From: an uncultured Clostridia bacterium
GTDB lineage: Bacteria; Bacillota; Clostridia; Christensenellales; UBA1242
DNA length: 54,282 bases
Assembly (NCBI GenBank): GCA_947630745.1
Contig: CANRIT010000010.1
Coordinates: 1 to 54,282 of the forward strand
Direction of reading: 5' to 3'
A program made the translations under genes and the position numbers. The first letter of the stretch is position 1; the number at the start of each line of letters is the position of its first letter. Shown piece after piece: positions 8,443 to 16,870 of this stretch. The notes below the pieces were generated by a model that saw only the letters and a list, made by a program, of their open reading frames with translations, made no database searches and had not been told where the DNA came from.

Positions 8443-9312
8443 ATGGCATATAGTTACAAAACAGCAATTGGATTTGGATTGGTTTACATACCCGTGGTGT
8501 TGCACAATGCAATAAAAAACAACGATATTGGCTTTAACATGTTGGATAAAAAAACCAAGTCGCGCATTCAATACAAAAAGACATGTGCTGAGTGCAATAA
8601 TAGGGAAGTTAAAAACGAAGATATTGTTAAGGGTTACCAAATTGAAAAGGGTGAGTATGTAATTTTTACACCAGATGAGCTTGAAAAATTAAAGACCAAA
8701 CAAGACAAAAATGTGGTTATAGAAAAGTTTGTAAATTTAAATGAAATTAATCCAATTTATTTTGACCGCACTTTTTATGTTGCGCCCGAGAAAAAGGAGG
8801 GCGAACGCGCATATTTTTTGCTTAAAACCGTGCTTAAAGACGAGCATAAGGTAGGTATTGCAAAAACCATGTTGGGGGCAAGCGAATGTGTGGTGGCGGT
8901 TTGGGTCCGCGGGGATGATTTGTTGTTGTCGCGTTTGTTTTTTGCGGACGAAGTGCAACAAAATCCAGCAAGCAAAATTGATGTTAAAGTCAACGAAAAA
9001 GAGATTGTACTTGCCAAAAATATAATTGATGCAATGTCGGATAAATTGGATATGAGTGAATATAGGGATGAATATAATTTGCGTTTAAAACAAGCAATTG
9101 TCACAAAACAAAAGGGCAAAACTATCAAGCGTGTGGATGCGGGTAAAGTGGTGCGAATTACCGACCTTATGGAAGCATTAAAAAGCAGCGTGGAGGAAAT
9201 TAAAAGTTATTCAAAGCAAAACAAGACGGATAAGAAAAAATCTGTAAAATCCACAAATCATAGAGTTACCAAAATTGGCGAAACAAAGTCCAAGCGAAGG
9301 AAGGCAGAATAG
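8443..9312 (+). CDS. ku: Ku protein (bacterial non-homologous end joining)
   Basis: Bacterial Ku homodimer subunit that rings broken DNA ends and recruits ligase LigD. The N-terminus MAYSYKTAIGFGLVYIPVVLHNAI is the family signature (Ala-Thr-like substrate strand, then VYIPV). A central core follows with a Cys pair (CAEC, about residues 46-49), the YFDRTFYVAPEK segment, and a basic Lys-rich tail from about residue 255, typical of DNA-contacting tails. The length of 289 aa fits YkoV-type Ku. GGAGG (8434-8438) precedes the ATG. No ligD is in the window, so the partner must lie elsewhere. The stop codon abuts the GC-rich cloverleaf element at 9312. End joining is often used by spores, which fits the SpoIVB gene here. 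Confidence 0.93.
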   Translation: MAYSYKTAIGFGLVYIPVVLHNAIKNNDIGFNMLDKKTKSRIQYKKTCAECNNREVKNEDIVKGYQIEKGEYVIFTPDELEKLKTKQDKNVVIEKFVNLNEINPIYFDRTFYVAPEKKEGERAYFLLKTVLKDEHKVGIAKTMLGASECVVAVWVRGDDLLLSRLFFADEVQQNPASKIDVKVNEKEIVLAKNIIDAMSDKLDMSEYRDEYNLRLKQAIVTKQKGKTIKRVDAGKVVRITDLMEALKSSVEEIKSYSKQNKTDKKKSVKSTNHRVTKIGETKSKRRKAE

Positions 9313-9432
9313 GGCTTAGAAGGGCGGCAAGCGCGGGGGCGGGGACTTGCGCGCAAAATTTTTGCGCGCGAACGCGCCGCGTTCCATGCCGCCGCGCGCG
9401 GCGGCATAAGTCCCCGCCCCGTGGTTAAGCCC
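9312..9432. repeat. GC-rich cloverleaf-shaped inverted-repeat element
   Basis: An island of mostly G and C in AT-rich DNA. The outer stem is GGGCTTA (9312-9318) with TAAGCCC (9426-9432). The main stem is GGGGCGGGGACTT (9336-9348) with its exact complement at 9408-9420. Between them three perfect inverted repeats follow back to back: 9349-9369 (GCGCGCAAAA arms), 9370-9384 (GAACGCG arms) and a 22-base palindrome at 9386-9407. Nearly every inner base is paired, giving a four-way junction. It starts at the last base of the ku stop codon. It could be a mobile palindromic repeat, a structured RNA or a protein-binding site; I know of no matching family. Confidence 0.85.
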
Positions 9433-9543
9433 AGTCGCATAGAAAGTTAATCTTTCATATAAGGATAATTTATATATAAATAATATTAAAATTCAACACA
9501 ACAAAAATAATTTTAAACAATTTTTGGAAATTTGCTTTTTTGG

Positions 9544-9572
9544 TGTACATTTTAACAAATTTATGTTATAAT
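9544..9572 (+). promoter_or_regulatory. Promoter of the LRR lipoprotein gene
   Basis: TGTACA (9544-9549) and an extended -10, TGTTATAAT (TATAAT at 9567-9572), are 17 bases apart. A G-rich ribosome site (GGGGG near 9587) and the ATG at 9596 follow. Confidence 0.6.
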
Positions 9573-9595
9573 GCTTAAAACTTAATGGGGGCGTT

Positions 9596-12500
9596 ATGGC
9601 AAAATCAAAATTGTTTAAAAGGATAATTTTATCTGCACTTATTGTAATGTTTTCGTTTGGCGTAGGTATAATTTTTTCCGCGTGCGATGGCAAGCACACT
9701 CATGTCTGCACCAATTACACAATAACAAAACAAGCAAGTTGCACGGAAGAAGGTTACATGACTGGCGTGTGCGATGTCTGCGGTGCGGATATGTCCAAAT
9801 CCATTGACAAGTTGCCGCACGATTTTGACGACTGGACCATTACATCTGGCGCGACATGTAATAAGGAAGGCAGCCAAACCCGCACTTGCCAAACATGTTC
9901 TTATGTGGAAGAAGAAGTAATCCCAACAATCGAGCATTCGCGCTTTGTTGAAATTGAACGCCTTGAACCAACTTGCACAGATGCTGGTCACACCCAACAA
10001 GTAATCTGCTCTATGTGCGGTGAAAAGCTTGAAGAAAGTGTACCAATTGAACCTACTGGCCATGTTTTTGGCGACTGGATTGAAATTGATGCCGCAACAT
10101 GCATGCAAGAAGGTTTGTTTGAAAAGAAATGTGAAGTTTGTGAGCACATAGAAACAAAACAAGTTAATAAACTAGACCACGCTTGGGGTAGCTTTCAACC
10201 GATAAATGATGATGGTGGAACTCCTAAACATAAAAGAGAGTGTTCAAACTGCCACACAACCGAAGAATTTGAATGTAATTTTGCCAACCAAAAAATTATT
10301 GACGCGACCTGCACAACTGACGGCAAAACGGTTGAATATTGCACTCAGTGTGAGCGCGAGGCAGTGCTTAATGTTAAAGATAAACTTGGGCATAACTATA
10401 AAGTTTACCCCGTTCAACTTGACGAAGATTCAGGCACAGAACACACCCATCAACATTATGAAAAGTGTGAGCGTTGTGGTGATGAAAAGGAAAAAGTAGA
10501 TTGTAAACTTGAAGAACAAGAAACAAAACCAGCCACTTGCACAACCGATGAATGCACAATTTACAAGTGTAACACTTGTGGTGTTATTCATGAGAAAGTT
10601 AACACAGAAAACCCAGCAACAGGTCACACTTGGGAATATGAAAATATTTCAATGAATGCCATTAATGGTCAACATTTACGCAGATGTTCAACTTGCCAAA
10701 CAGAAGAAACAGAGCGGTGTGATAGAAACGTAAAAGTTGTAAAAGCTAATTGTGAACACGGGGGCTATTGCGAATACACTTGTTCTAAATGTGATGGGAT
10801 GAAACAAGTTCCAACCGCGGGCGAGCCAAAACTTGACCACATTTTGCAATATACATTTACTGGCACGGATAAGGACCACGCGACCCACAAAATAACTTGT
10901 GCGCGCGAAGGCTGCGATTACTTGCAAGAAAATGTTCCATGCGAATTAGACGATACTTCTTCAATTAAACCAACTTGTGATGCGGCTGGGCAAAATCATT
11001 ACATTTGCCTTGATTGCGAAAAAGAGTTTACAGAAGAAGGCGGCTTGGCAACTGGGCATGATTGGAAGATGACAAATAAAGATGCAACCAACCACTATTA
11101 CACCTGCAACAATTGCCACCAAATTAAAGAGGAAGCGCACGAATTTGAAGAGGTGGAAATTTCAGCAGCAAAATGTGAAAAGAATAGAGTTATAAAAAAG
11201 GTTTGCTTAAAGGAAGATTGTGATTATGAAACCGAAGAATTTGAACAAATTGGCACTGCTTTAAAACATGAATGGAACATAAGCAAAATAACTGCTGACG
11301 AACATACTGGCGAATGTAATTTGTGCCACGAGCATATCACGGCCGCGCACGATTTTGCCGACAGCAATTTGTGTGCGTCTTGCAAATTTGATGGGCTGAC
11401 TTACAGCATAGAAGGTCAGCATGTGATTGTTTCAAAAAGCGATGCAATTGTAAACGCAAAAACCAAAAATATTATAATTTCAACATATAAAAAGTTGTTG
11501 GATACCCCAGCCGAAGACGGCGATTTCTACGAGAAGGAAGAATATCCAGTTACTATAGTTAAGAAAAATGGATTTATCTCATGCCCTAGCATAGAGACCA
11601 TCACCTTGCCAGCAAGCCTAACCGAAATTAGGGAAGGCGCGTTTAGTGGATTAATGCGTTTGCAATCGGTTGAAATTGTGGGCGATGATCCGAAACTAGA
11701 AAAAATTGAAGAAATGGCATTCTTAAACTGCACCGCACTTAACAGATTTGTTGGTGCAAAAAATTTGAAGTCTATTGGCAGATACGCCTTTTCAAACTGC
11801 ACCACGCTGCACGAAATAACTGTGCCAGACACACTTGAAGATGTTGCCGAACACGTATTCTTAAACACTGGCTTTGCAAACGATAGTAGCCATTGGGTGG
11901 ACGATGCGCTTTATCTTGGCAAACACCTTATTAAAGTTCGCCAAACTTTAAAAGATGACGGCAGTTACACAAACAGCGAATTTACAATCAAAGAAGACAC
12001 GCTTTCTATCGCGGCAAATGCGTTTGAAGGCTGCAAAAATTTAACCAAACTTACAATCAACGCCGAGCTTAAACGAATAGATAGGGACGCCTTTAAAGAC
12101 TGCACCGCAATCAGCCAAGTGGATTATTTGGGCGATATTTATGGCTGGCTGTCCATTGCCTTTGCCAACGACTATTCTAGTCCGCTTTTCTATGGCAACA
12201 CTGGTCTTCACATTGAACATGCGGAAGGCAAAGTTGACTTGACAGACAAAGATAAGGTTACTCGCACAATAACCAACATCCCAGCTGGCACATTTAGGGG
12301 AACGGGCATTACAAGCATAACTCTTCCAAGTTCGCTTAAATTTATTGGCTCGGAGGCGTTTGAAGATTGCGAAAGTCTATCCGAAATCAAATTTGAAAAT
12401 GATACTTGCAATGTTACCTATATTGGCGAAGATGTGCTTAAAAACACTGCTTACTATAAAAACACAGCCAATTGGGATAAAGAAAAAGTGTTGTACTTGG

Positions 12501-12847
12501 CAAACAAAATCCTTATTGAAGCTAAAACCGACCTAAATGGCACTTACGAAGTGAAGAGCGGCACAACCTCAGTTGCAGCGCGCGCGTTTGAAAATTGCAC
12601 CCAGTTAACCATGGTTACCTTCAATGCTGAGTTGCAATACATTGGCGAAAATGTGTTTGCTGGCTGCACCTCTATGGATAAGGTTAAATTTGACGGACAA
12701 AATTACAATTGGTATTCAAATAGGCTAGATTACAGTGTAACCCATATGTACAATTTCAAAAGCGGCACAGAGCAAGAGCAAAGATACAACTATCAAATCA
12801 TTTCGCAAAACAAGGGCGCTTGCACCAAAAGGCTTAGCGACTATTAA
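9596..12847 (+). CDS. Surface lipoprotein with CxxC repeats and BspA-type leucine-rich repeats
   Basis: Large predicted exported protein (1083 aa). The N-terminus is a lipoprotein signal: positive start, hydrophobic stretch, then FSAC with lipid-anchored Cys30. Residues about 35-600 are imperfect repeats of roughly 45 residues with the pattern A-T/S-C, G, C-x2-C, then G-H or D-H. I count 14 CxxC pairs and two C-x4-C pairs, which suggests small metal-binding or disulfide modules. From about residue 655 there are BspA-type LRRs (LPASLTEIREGAFSGL, FENCTQLTMVTFNAELQYIG). There is no LPXTG motif or C-terminal membrane anchor. The likely role is adhesion or host/polymer binding at the cell surface (family knowledge). 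It has its own promoter and terminator. Confidence 0.88.
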   Translation: MAKSKLFKRIILSALIVMFSFGVGIIFSACDGKHTHVCTNYTITKQASCTEEGYMTGVCDVCGADMSKSIDKLPHDFDDWTITSGATCNKEGSQTRTCQTCSYVEEEVIPTIEHSRFVEIERLEPTCTDAGHTQQVICSMCGEKLEESVPIEPTGHVFGDWIEIDAATCMQEGLFEKKCEVCEHIETKQVNKLDHAWGSFQPINDDGGTPKHKRECSNCHTTEEFECNFANQKIIDATCTTDGKTVEYCTQCEREAVLNVKDKLGHNYKVYPVQLDEDSGTEHTHQHYEKCERCGDEKEKVDCKLEEQETKPATCTTDECTIYKCNTCGVIHEKVNTENPATGHTWEYENISMNAINGQHLRRCSTCQTEETERCDRNVKVVKANCEHGGYCEYTCSKCDGMKQVPTAGEPKLDHILQYTFTGTDKDHATHKITCAREGCDYLQENVPCELDDTSSIKPTCDAAGQNHYICLDCEKEFTEEGGLATGHDWKMTNKDATNHYYTCNNCHQIKEEAHEFEEVEISAAKCEKNRVIKKVCLKEDCDYETEEFEQIGTALKHEWNISKITADEHTGECNLCHEHITAAHDFADSNLCASCKFDGLTYSIEGQHVIVSKSDAIVNAKTKNIIISTYKKLLDTPAEDGDFYEKEEYPVTIVKKNGFISCPSIETITLPASLTEIREGAFSGLMRLQSVEIVGDDPKLEKIEEMAFLNCTALNRFVGAKNLKSIGRYAFSNCTTLHEITVPDTLEDVAEHVFLNTGFANDSSHWVDDALYLGKHLIKVRQTLKDDGSYTNSEFTIKEDTLSIAANAFEGCKNLTKLTINAELKRIDRDAFKDCTAISQVDYLGDIYGWLSIAFANDYSSPLFYGNTGLHIEHAEGKVDLTDKDKVTRTITNIPAGTFRGTGITSITLPSSLKFIGSEAFEDCESLSEIKFENDTCNVTYIGEDVLKNTAYYKNTANWDKEKVLYLANKILIEAKTDLNGTYEVKSGTTSVAARAFENCTQLTMVTFNAELQYIGENVFAGCTSMDKVKFDGQNYNWYSNRLDYSVTHMYNFKSGTEQEQRYNYQIISQNKGACTKRLSDY

Positions 12848-12872
12848 AAAAGACCAAATCTGGTCTTTTTTA
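12846..12872 (+). terminator. Terminator of the LRR lipoprotein gene
   Basis: AAAAAAGACCA (12846-12856), loop AATC, TGGTCTTTTTT: an 11-bp perfect stem with T-tract overlapping the stop codon. Confidence 0.93.
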
Positions 12873-12921
12873 CTTTGCAATTTAAGTAAGAAAATTCTTA
12901 TTATTGATATTTTTAAATTTC

Positions 12922-13590
12922 TTATCTATCAGTGTTGTAAAATTTATTTAAAGATTTGTAGTACGGTCTTGGGGCATTTCTTACCATATATTCTTCACCA
13001 TTCTTTGCCTTTTGCAAAACTTCATGTGCTGGCTCTATATCAGAATCCATTTTGTCTGCAAAATTTATAATTACAACTTCCATCATCTTTGGCATAACCA
13101 AAGCGCCCCAGTCAGTAAATTCGTTCATGTGGCTGCCAATCATATGCAAAACTTGATTTTTAAATTGTCTATCAATTTTATACTCATCTAAATAGTTAGA
13201 TATAATGTGGACACCTTCATATGAATGACCTAATAATTTTGCATGGTTTTCTAAAAAAACATCATCGTCCTTAATGTCTTTAAAATCTTTAAATTCTTGC
13301 GTTTTGCCAATGTCGTGAACTAGTGCGCCAAAAATAATTAAATCCATGTCAACTTGCAAATTTGGATATAGTCCACAAATGGCAATTGCATCCCGTGTTA
13401 CACAGTAGGTGTGATACAAAATCCCGCCTTTAAAATAATGGTGAGAAGTGGTGGCAGGCTTGTTAAAAAGTGGAGTTTTGTAATCAGCATAAACCCGTTT
13501 TGCAACCTCTTTTAAAATGGGATTTTTTATTTTTTCACAATATTCTAAGCAATTTTGATAAAATTTTTCTAAATCTTTGTTATTAAACAT
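12922..13590 (-). CDS. HD-domain hydrolase related to the HD domain of YhaM
   Basis: Metal-dependent phosphohydrolase of the HD superfamily, 222 aa. The metal ligands are visible in order: HHYFKGGILYHT (residues about 46-57), the HD pair in LVHDIGK (about 90-96), His residues in HAKLLGHSYEG, and a late Asp in NFADKMDSD. This arrangement resembles the C-terminal HD domain of the 3'-5' exoribonuclease YhaM, but the N-terminal OB-fold of YhaM is absent. Substrate is therefore uncertain: nucleic acid or nucleotide. AGAAGG precedes the ATG. It is a stand-alone gene between the LRR protein (convergent) and tRNA-Gly. Confidence 0.85.
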   Translation of the reverse strand: MFNNKDLEKFYQNCLEYCEKIKNPILKEVAKRVYADYKTPLFNKPATTSHHYFKGGILYHTYCVTRDAIAICGLYPNLQVDMDLIIFGALVHDIGKTQEFKDFKDIKDDDVFLENHAKLLGHSYEGVHIISNYLDEYKIDRQFKNQVLHMIGSHMNEFTDWGALVMPKMMEVVIINFADKMDSDIEPAHEVLQKAKNGEEYMVRNAPRPYYKSLNKFYNTDR

Positions 13591-13707
13591 ATTTCACCTT
13601 CTATATTTTAATTATATCACACTTTTTAAAATTGGACAAACAAATAGCTTTTTACTGCTTAAATTTTATAAAAAAAACGATTTTAAATCGCTTTTAACAT
13701 ATTAAAA

Positions 13708-13781
13708 TGGAGCGGATGATGGGAATCGAACCCACCTCACAGGCTTGGGAAGCCCGCGTACTACCGATGTACTACATCCGC
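13708..13781 (-). tRNA. tRNA-Gly (anticodon CCC)
   Basis: The cloverleaf on the minus strand has acceptor GCGGATG/CATCCGC, D stem GTAC/GTAC, anticodon stem CGGGC/GCCTG with loop TTCCCAA (anticodon CCC), T arm with GGTTCGATTCC, and a CCA end encoded in the genome (TGG at 13708-13710 on the plus strand). It reads GGG glycine codons. No other tRNA is nearby and no T-rich terminator is obvious downstream. Confidence 0.95.
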
Positions 13782-13938
13782 ACAACTTTTGCGAATACAT
13801 TATATCAAATTTTGTTTATCTTTGCAAGGATTTTTTAAGATAAAAATGGTTTTATTTAAATTTGTTTGCTTTGGCGCAAAAAATTTGTAAAAAATAATAA
13901 GTTTTTAAATGTTAAAATAATTTTGACCATAATTTAAT

Positions 13939-13966
13939 TTGACAAAAAATGTTTATTTGGTATAAT
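13939..13966 (+). promoter_or_regulatory. Promoter of the nucleotidyltransferase gene
   Basis: Perfect TTGACA (13939-13944) and perfect TATAAT (13961-13966), extended by TGG, 16 bases apart. Its position rules out an upstream ATG at 13949 as the start. Confidence 0.85.
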
Positions 13967-13984
13967 AATTTAAAGGATGTAAGT

Positions 13985-14809
13985 ATGAAAGTTGTTATTT
14001 TGGCAGGCGGATATGCCACAAGGTTAATGTCGGTTACTGAGCAGGGCAAGATTGCAAAGACATTGTTGCCAATTAATGTTGACGGCAAACCACGCCCAAT
14101 TTTGCACCATTTGTTGGAAAAGGTGGCGGTACTTGACGAGGTGGATGAAATTATCCTTATTGTAAACGACAAATATAAGCAGCAAATCAATGATAGTTGC
14201 GCCATTTTTGCCGCGGTAAACAACTGCAACAAGCAAATTTCAATCTATTCGGACGGCAGCACTTCGCCAGAAAATGCCACGGGTGCAAACAATGCAATGC
14301 GTGTTGCTAACGGACATATCCCAGCAAACTATCGCGGGCAAATTATGGTTATGGCGAGCGACAATTATTTTGAATTTCCGCTTAGCGACCTTGCTGATTA
14401 TTACTATAATCTGCAAGACAAATTTGGCGATTATATAAATGTGATTGTTTCAAAGGTCTACCCAGATAACCAGCGCGAGTTTATTGCCAAAAATTTTGGC
14501 ATTTTAAATGTGGACGAAAACAATCAAATTTTGTCGCTTGACGAAAAGCCAGGGATAGAAAACCTTAAATCCAACAATGTTAGCCTTGCGCTTTATGTTT
14601 TAAATAGGCAAGATTTTGCACTGATTGACCAGTATATGGATATGACCACCGACCCCAAAAAGCGCGATAGCATGGGCTATTTTGTAAACTATTTAATAAC
14701 CACAAACCAAAATTGCTACACCTATCCATACAAGGGTTTGTTTTGTGACATAGGTACGCCAGACGAGTATTATAGTTTAATTAAAGACACAAAAAACATC
14801 TTAAAATAG
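13985..14809 (+). CDS. Sugar-phosphate nucleotidyltransferase
   Basis: Enzyme that joins a sugar-1-phosphate to an NTP to make a nucleotide sugar for cell-surface polymers. The N-terminus MKVVILAGGYATRL is the nucleotide-binding signature (GGxxTRL), and the lysine-containing stretch KIAKTLLPINVDGKP follows. MASDNYFEF (about residues 121-129) supplies the metal-binding Asp, and the C-terminal YKGLFCDIGTPDEY is typical of RmlA/GalU-like proteins. The length of 274 aa lacks extra domains. It uses ATG 13985 with AAAGGATG upstream. The sugar and base cannot be told from sequence alone. It is monocistronic, with no other polysaccharide genes adjacent. Confidence 0.88.
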   Translation: MKVVILAGGYATRLMSVTEQGKIAKTLLPINVDGKPRPILHHLLEKVAVLDEVDEIILIVNDKYKQQINDSCAIFAAVNNCNKQISIYSDGSTSPENATGANNAMRVANGHIPANYRGQIMVMASDNYFEFPLSDLADYYYNLQDKFGDYINVIVSKVYPDNQREFIAKNFGILNVDENNQILSLDEKPGIENLKSNNVSLALYVLNRQDFALIDQYMDMTTDPKKRDSMGYFVNYLITTNQNCYTYPYKGLFCDIGTPDEYYSLIKDTKNILK

Positions 14810-14831
14810 ATACCCACAGGGGTGGGGGTAT
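14810..14831 (+). repeat. ATACCC...GGGGGTAT hairpin
   Basis: Directly after the stop codon, ATACCCAC (14810-14817) can pair with GTGGGGGTAT ending at 14831 with a small bulge. A related hairpin with ATACCCCC and GGGGGTAT arms sits after pnp at 22990-23031, so this may be a dispersed palindromic repeat. Confidence 0.5.
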
Positions 14832-14832
14832 G

Positions 14833-14862
14833 TAAGCCAAAAGTATTGGCTTATTTTTTTTT
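14833..14862. terminator. Terminator between convergent genes
   Basis: TAAGCCAA (14833-14840), loop AAGTA, TTGGCTTA (14846-14853), then a T-run. It ends the nucleotidyltransferase gene; the A-rich other side is weaker for the minus-strand gene. Confidence 0.88.
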
Positions 14863-15454
14863 AATAGAACACAAGCAAAAGCACGTAGTTGCGCAACAAA
14901 AATAATGTTAAACAAAAAAGTATAGATAGCGCAAAATACAAAATGGATAAAATTAAAATTGGTGAAAAGCCCGAGCAAAAACAATGCCTAAAATAATTTA
15001 CCCGTGGGGAGTATATTATTTCACACAAAATTGAAGTAAGCACAACAATTTGCAGCACAAAATACACAAGCAACAAAATTAAAAATATTATTGTGGCAAA
15101 AAATCCGTATATGATGATTATGCTGGTAAAAATTACCCCCATGCTGTATATTAAATAAAAATAGAATATAAACGAAATTGGCAACAAAAATTTTTTGCAT
15201 CCGCACATCAAAACTACCACATAAACCACCAAATTTGCAATAATTGTGCCAAAAATAAGGCTGCCAAACCCGCCGCCGCGCAAAAATTTTATGTAAGCAA
15301 TGTTGCCTAGGTCAATCGGCAGCACCCCGTTGTCGAAATTAATTGCGGTTATAACGCCCAGCACAATGCAAACGCAACAGCAGCAAACCAGCACCAAAAA
15401 AACGCCCTTTCGCATTCTAAAATTGGAAACGATGGCATTGATTATGTTTTGCAT
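14861..15454 (-). CDS. Polytopic membrane protein, possibly SpoIIM-like
   Basis: A 197-aa hydrophobic protein with about five membrane helices separated by short loops. A short basic N-terminus (SNFRMRK) suggests the cytoplasmic side. The first helix is followed by a loop (NFDNGVLPIDLGNIAYIKFLRGGGF) and a Cys-rich segment. The layout, a first helix then a polar FLRG-containing loop then a four-helix bundle, resembles clostridial SpoIIM-type proteins of the forespore-engulfment machinery, and the neighbourhood includes other sporulation candidates. This is a weak resemblance, not a motif match. TTAGGAG precedes the ATG with good spacing. It may be any small membrane protein. Confidence 0.6.
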   Translation of the reverse strand: MQNIINAIVSNFRMRKGVFLVLVCCCCVCIVLGVITAINFDNGVLPIDLGNIAYIKFLRGGGFGSLIFGTIIANLVVYVVVLMCGCKKFLLPISFIFYFYLIYSMGVIFTSIIIIYGFFATIIFLILLLVYFVLQIVVLTSILCEIIYSPRVNYFRHCFCSGFSPILILSILYFALSILFCLTLFLLRNYVLLLVFY

Positions 15455-15591
15455 AATTTCTCCTAATAAAATATATGAAATTATTACAAAATTAGTATAA
15501 ATTGAAAATTTTTGTCGCTTGGCTATTTTTAATTTGCCGCCTAAATTTGTGCATTTTTAAATTGCCAATTTTAACATTTTGACTTATTTTA

Positions 15592-15600
15592 CATAGTATG
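15592..15600 (+). promoter_or_regulatory. Possible sigma-K type -10 element of the collagen-like gene
   Basis: CATAGTATG matches the mother-cell sigma-K -10 consensus CATANNNTA at all but the last base and lies 33 bases before the ATG, about 25 bases before the ribosome site. The -35 is not distinctive, and no clear sigma-A promoter is seen here. Tentative. Confidence 0.3.
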
Positions 15601-15632
15601 TACTAGGTAGAAATACCTTTTAAGGAGAAAAT

Positions 15633-16448
15633 ATGTTTTGTTGTAATAACAATAATAACGGCTGTTGCAACTTTGGCTTTCAACGCCCAAGCGTAAACAG
15701 CATAGATAGGATAATTTTTACTGGAATAACTGGACCTACTGGTCCGGCTGGTCCGCAAGGTCCGGTTGGTGCAACGGGTGCAACTGGTGCTACTGGTGCA
15801 ACTGGTCCAGCGGGTGCAATTGGTCCAACAGGTCCAGCGGGGGCAACTGGTCCAGCCGGTCCACAAGGTCCAATAGGTTTAACTGGTGCAGTAGGCCCAA
15901 CAGGTCCAATCGGCCCTACCGGTCCAACTGGCCCAACAGGTCCTACTGGTCCAACGGGTGCTACTGGTGCAACTGGGGCAACGGGGGCCACTGGTGAAAC
16001 AGGTCCAGCGGGTGCGCAAGGTGAACCGGGAACTCCTGGCACAATAGCAGTTGCCCAATTCACGCAAGACACACTTGCAGCAAGCGCAACTCCAACATTA
16101 ACCGAAGGCACAACTTATCCAGCCGCACAAACCGACATTTTGTTTAATGGCACGGACGGGGCAACTGTAACCGCTGGCACATATTTAATAAAATATAAAG
16201 CAACTTCAACGGTGGCCGGTGGGGTGGCAGGCACAGCTCCAAGCTTAACCTTGGCTTTTGAGGGCACACCAGAAGATTTAAGCGCAATAACTGGTTCAAC
16301 CGCGATTGGCACTGAAGCATTAAGCGGCGAATATCTGTACACCGCAACCGACAACACTGCCATCACCCTTGATGTTGGTGAAGATGCTAGCACCACTTAC
16401 ACCAATGTTGTGCTAATAATTCAAAAAATTGCCGAGCCAGAAGCCTAA
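15633..16448 (+). CDS. Collagen-like protein, probable spore-surface (BclA-like) component
   Basis: 271 aa. A short Cys/Asn-rich head ([11 protein letters not shown]) is followed by 35 uninterrupted Gly-X-Y triplets from residue 31 to about 135, mostly GPT, GAT and GPA. The C-terminal 135 residues form a Thr/Ala-rich globular domain of beta character, similar to the trimerising head of BclA-type exosporium filaments. Threonine in the Y position is typical of bacterial collagens and could be glycosylated. The head cysteines could crosslink the protein to the spore coat. There is no Sec signal, consistent with mother-cell assembly on the spore. AAGGAG precedes the ATG and a terminator follows, so it is monocistronic. 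Confidence 0.88.
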   Translation: MFCCNNNNNGCCNFGFQRPSVNSIDRIIFTGITGPTGPAGPQGPVGATGATGATGATGPAGAIGPTGPAGATGPAGPQGPIGLTGAVGPTGPIGPTGPTGPTGPTGPTGATGATGATGATGETGPAGAQGEPGTPGTIAVAQFTQDTLAASATPTLTEGTTYPAAQTDILFNGTDGATVTAGTYLIKYKATSTVAGGVAGTAPSLTLAFEGTPEDLSAITGSTAIGTEALSGEYLYTATDNTAITLDVGEDASTTYTNVVLIIQKIAEPEA

Positions 16449-16454
16449 AAAAAT

Positions 16455-16479
16455 TGCCACTATTATGGTGGCTTTTTTT
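16455..16479 (+). terminator. Terminator of the collagen-like gene
   Basis: GCCAC (16455-16459), loop TATTATG, GTGGC (16467-16471), then eight T. Confidence 0.88.
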
Positions 16480-16870
16480 TGTTGCAAAGTTATAAAGTTT
16501 ACTATACTAAAATTTCAATAAGGATTTTTTATTTTAAATAGAATATAAATTTTTTTAATAAAATTGATTAAATTTATTAAAAATCAGCAAAATTTTTAAT
16601 TTTTATAATTAATTTTAGTTTTAAATAGGTTATATAATTTAATTTTTTTTATCATTGAAATAATTTGTTGACATGTTAAATTTTAAATTTAATTTGTTTT
16701 GCAATGATGATAGATTTTGTAGATAGTATAAATAAAGTTTTTAATTTGAAAATAGTTATATAAAATCATGCGGATAAAAATTTTGATTGATTTGCTTTAA
16801 TGACATATAATATCTTTTACAATTTCAAATATTTGCCACATGAAAATTGTGCTTATAAATAAATTGAAAT
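16480..16870. other. AT-rich intergenic region without a recognised gene
   Basis: About 390 bases of very A/T-rich DNA between the convergent collagen-like and spoIVB genes. I see no open frame with a ribosome site, no tRNA and no stable hairpin. An isolated TTGACA near 16670 has no matching -10. A small RNA cannot be excluded. Confidence 0.5.

Noticed and set aside
9349..9407. Reading the cloverleaf as a tRNA or rRNA gene
   Set aside because: Arm lengths, lack of tRNA consensus bases and perfect palindromes do not fit any tRNA; no rRNA sequence is present.
15680..16111. Long open frame on the minus strand opposite the collagen-like gene, rich in Pro-Val repeats
   Set aside because: It is the mirror of the GXY codon pattern (GGT CCA ACT), has no ribosome site, and the sense strand has clear domains.
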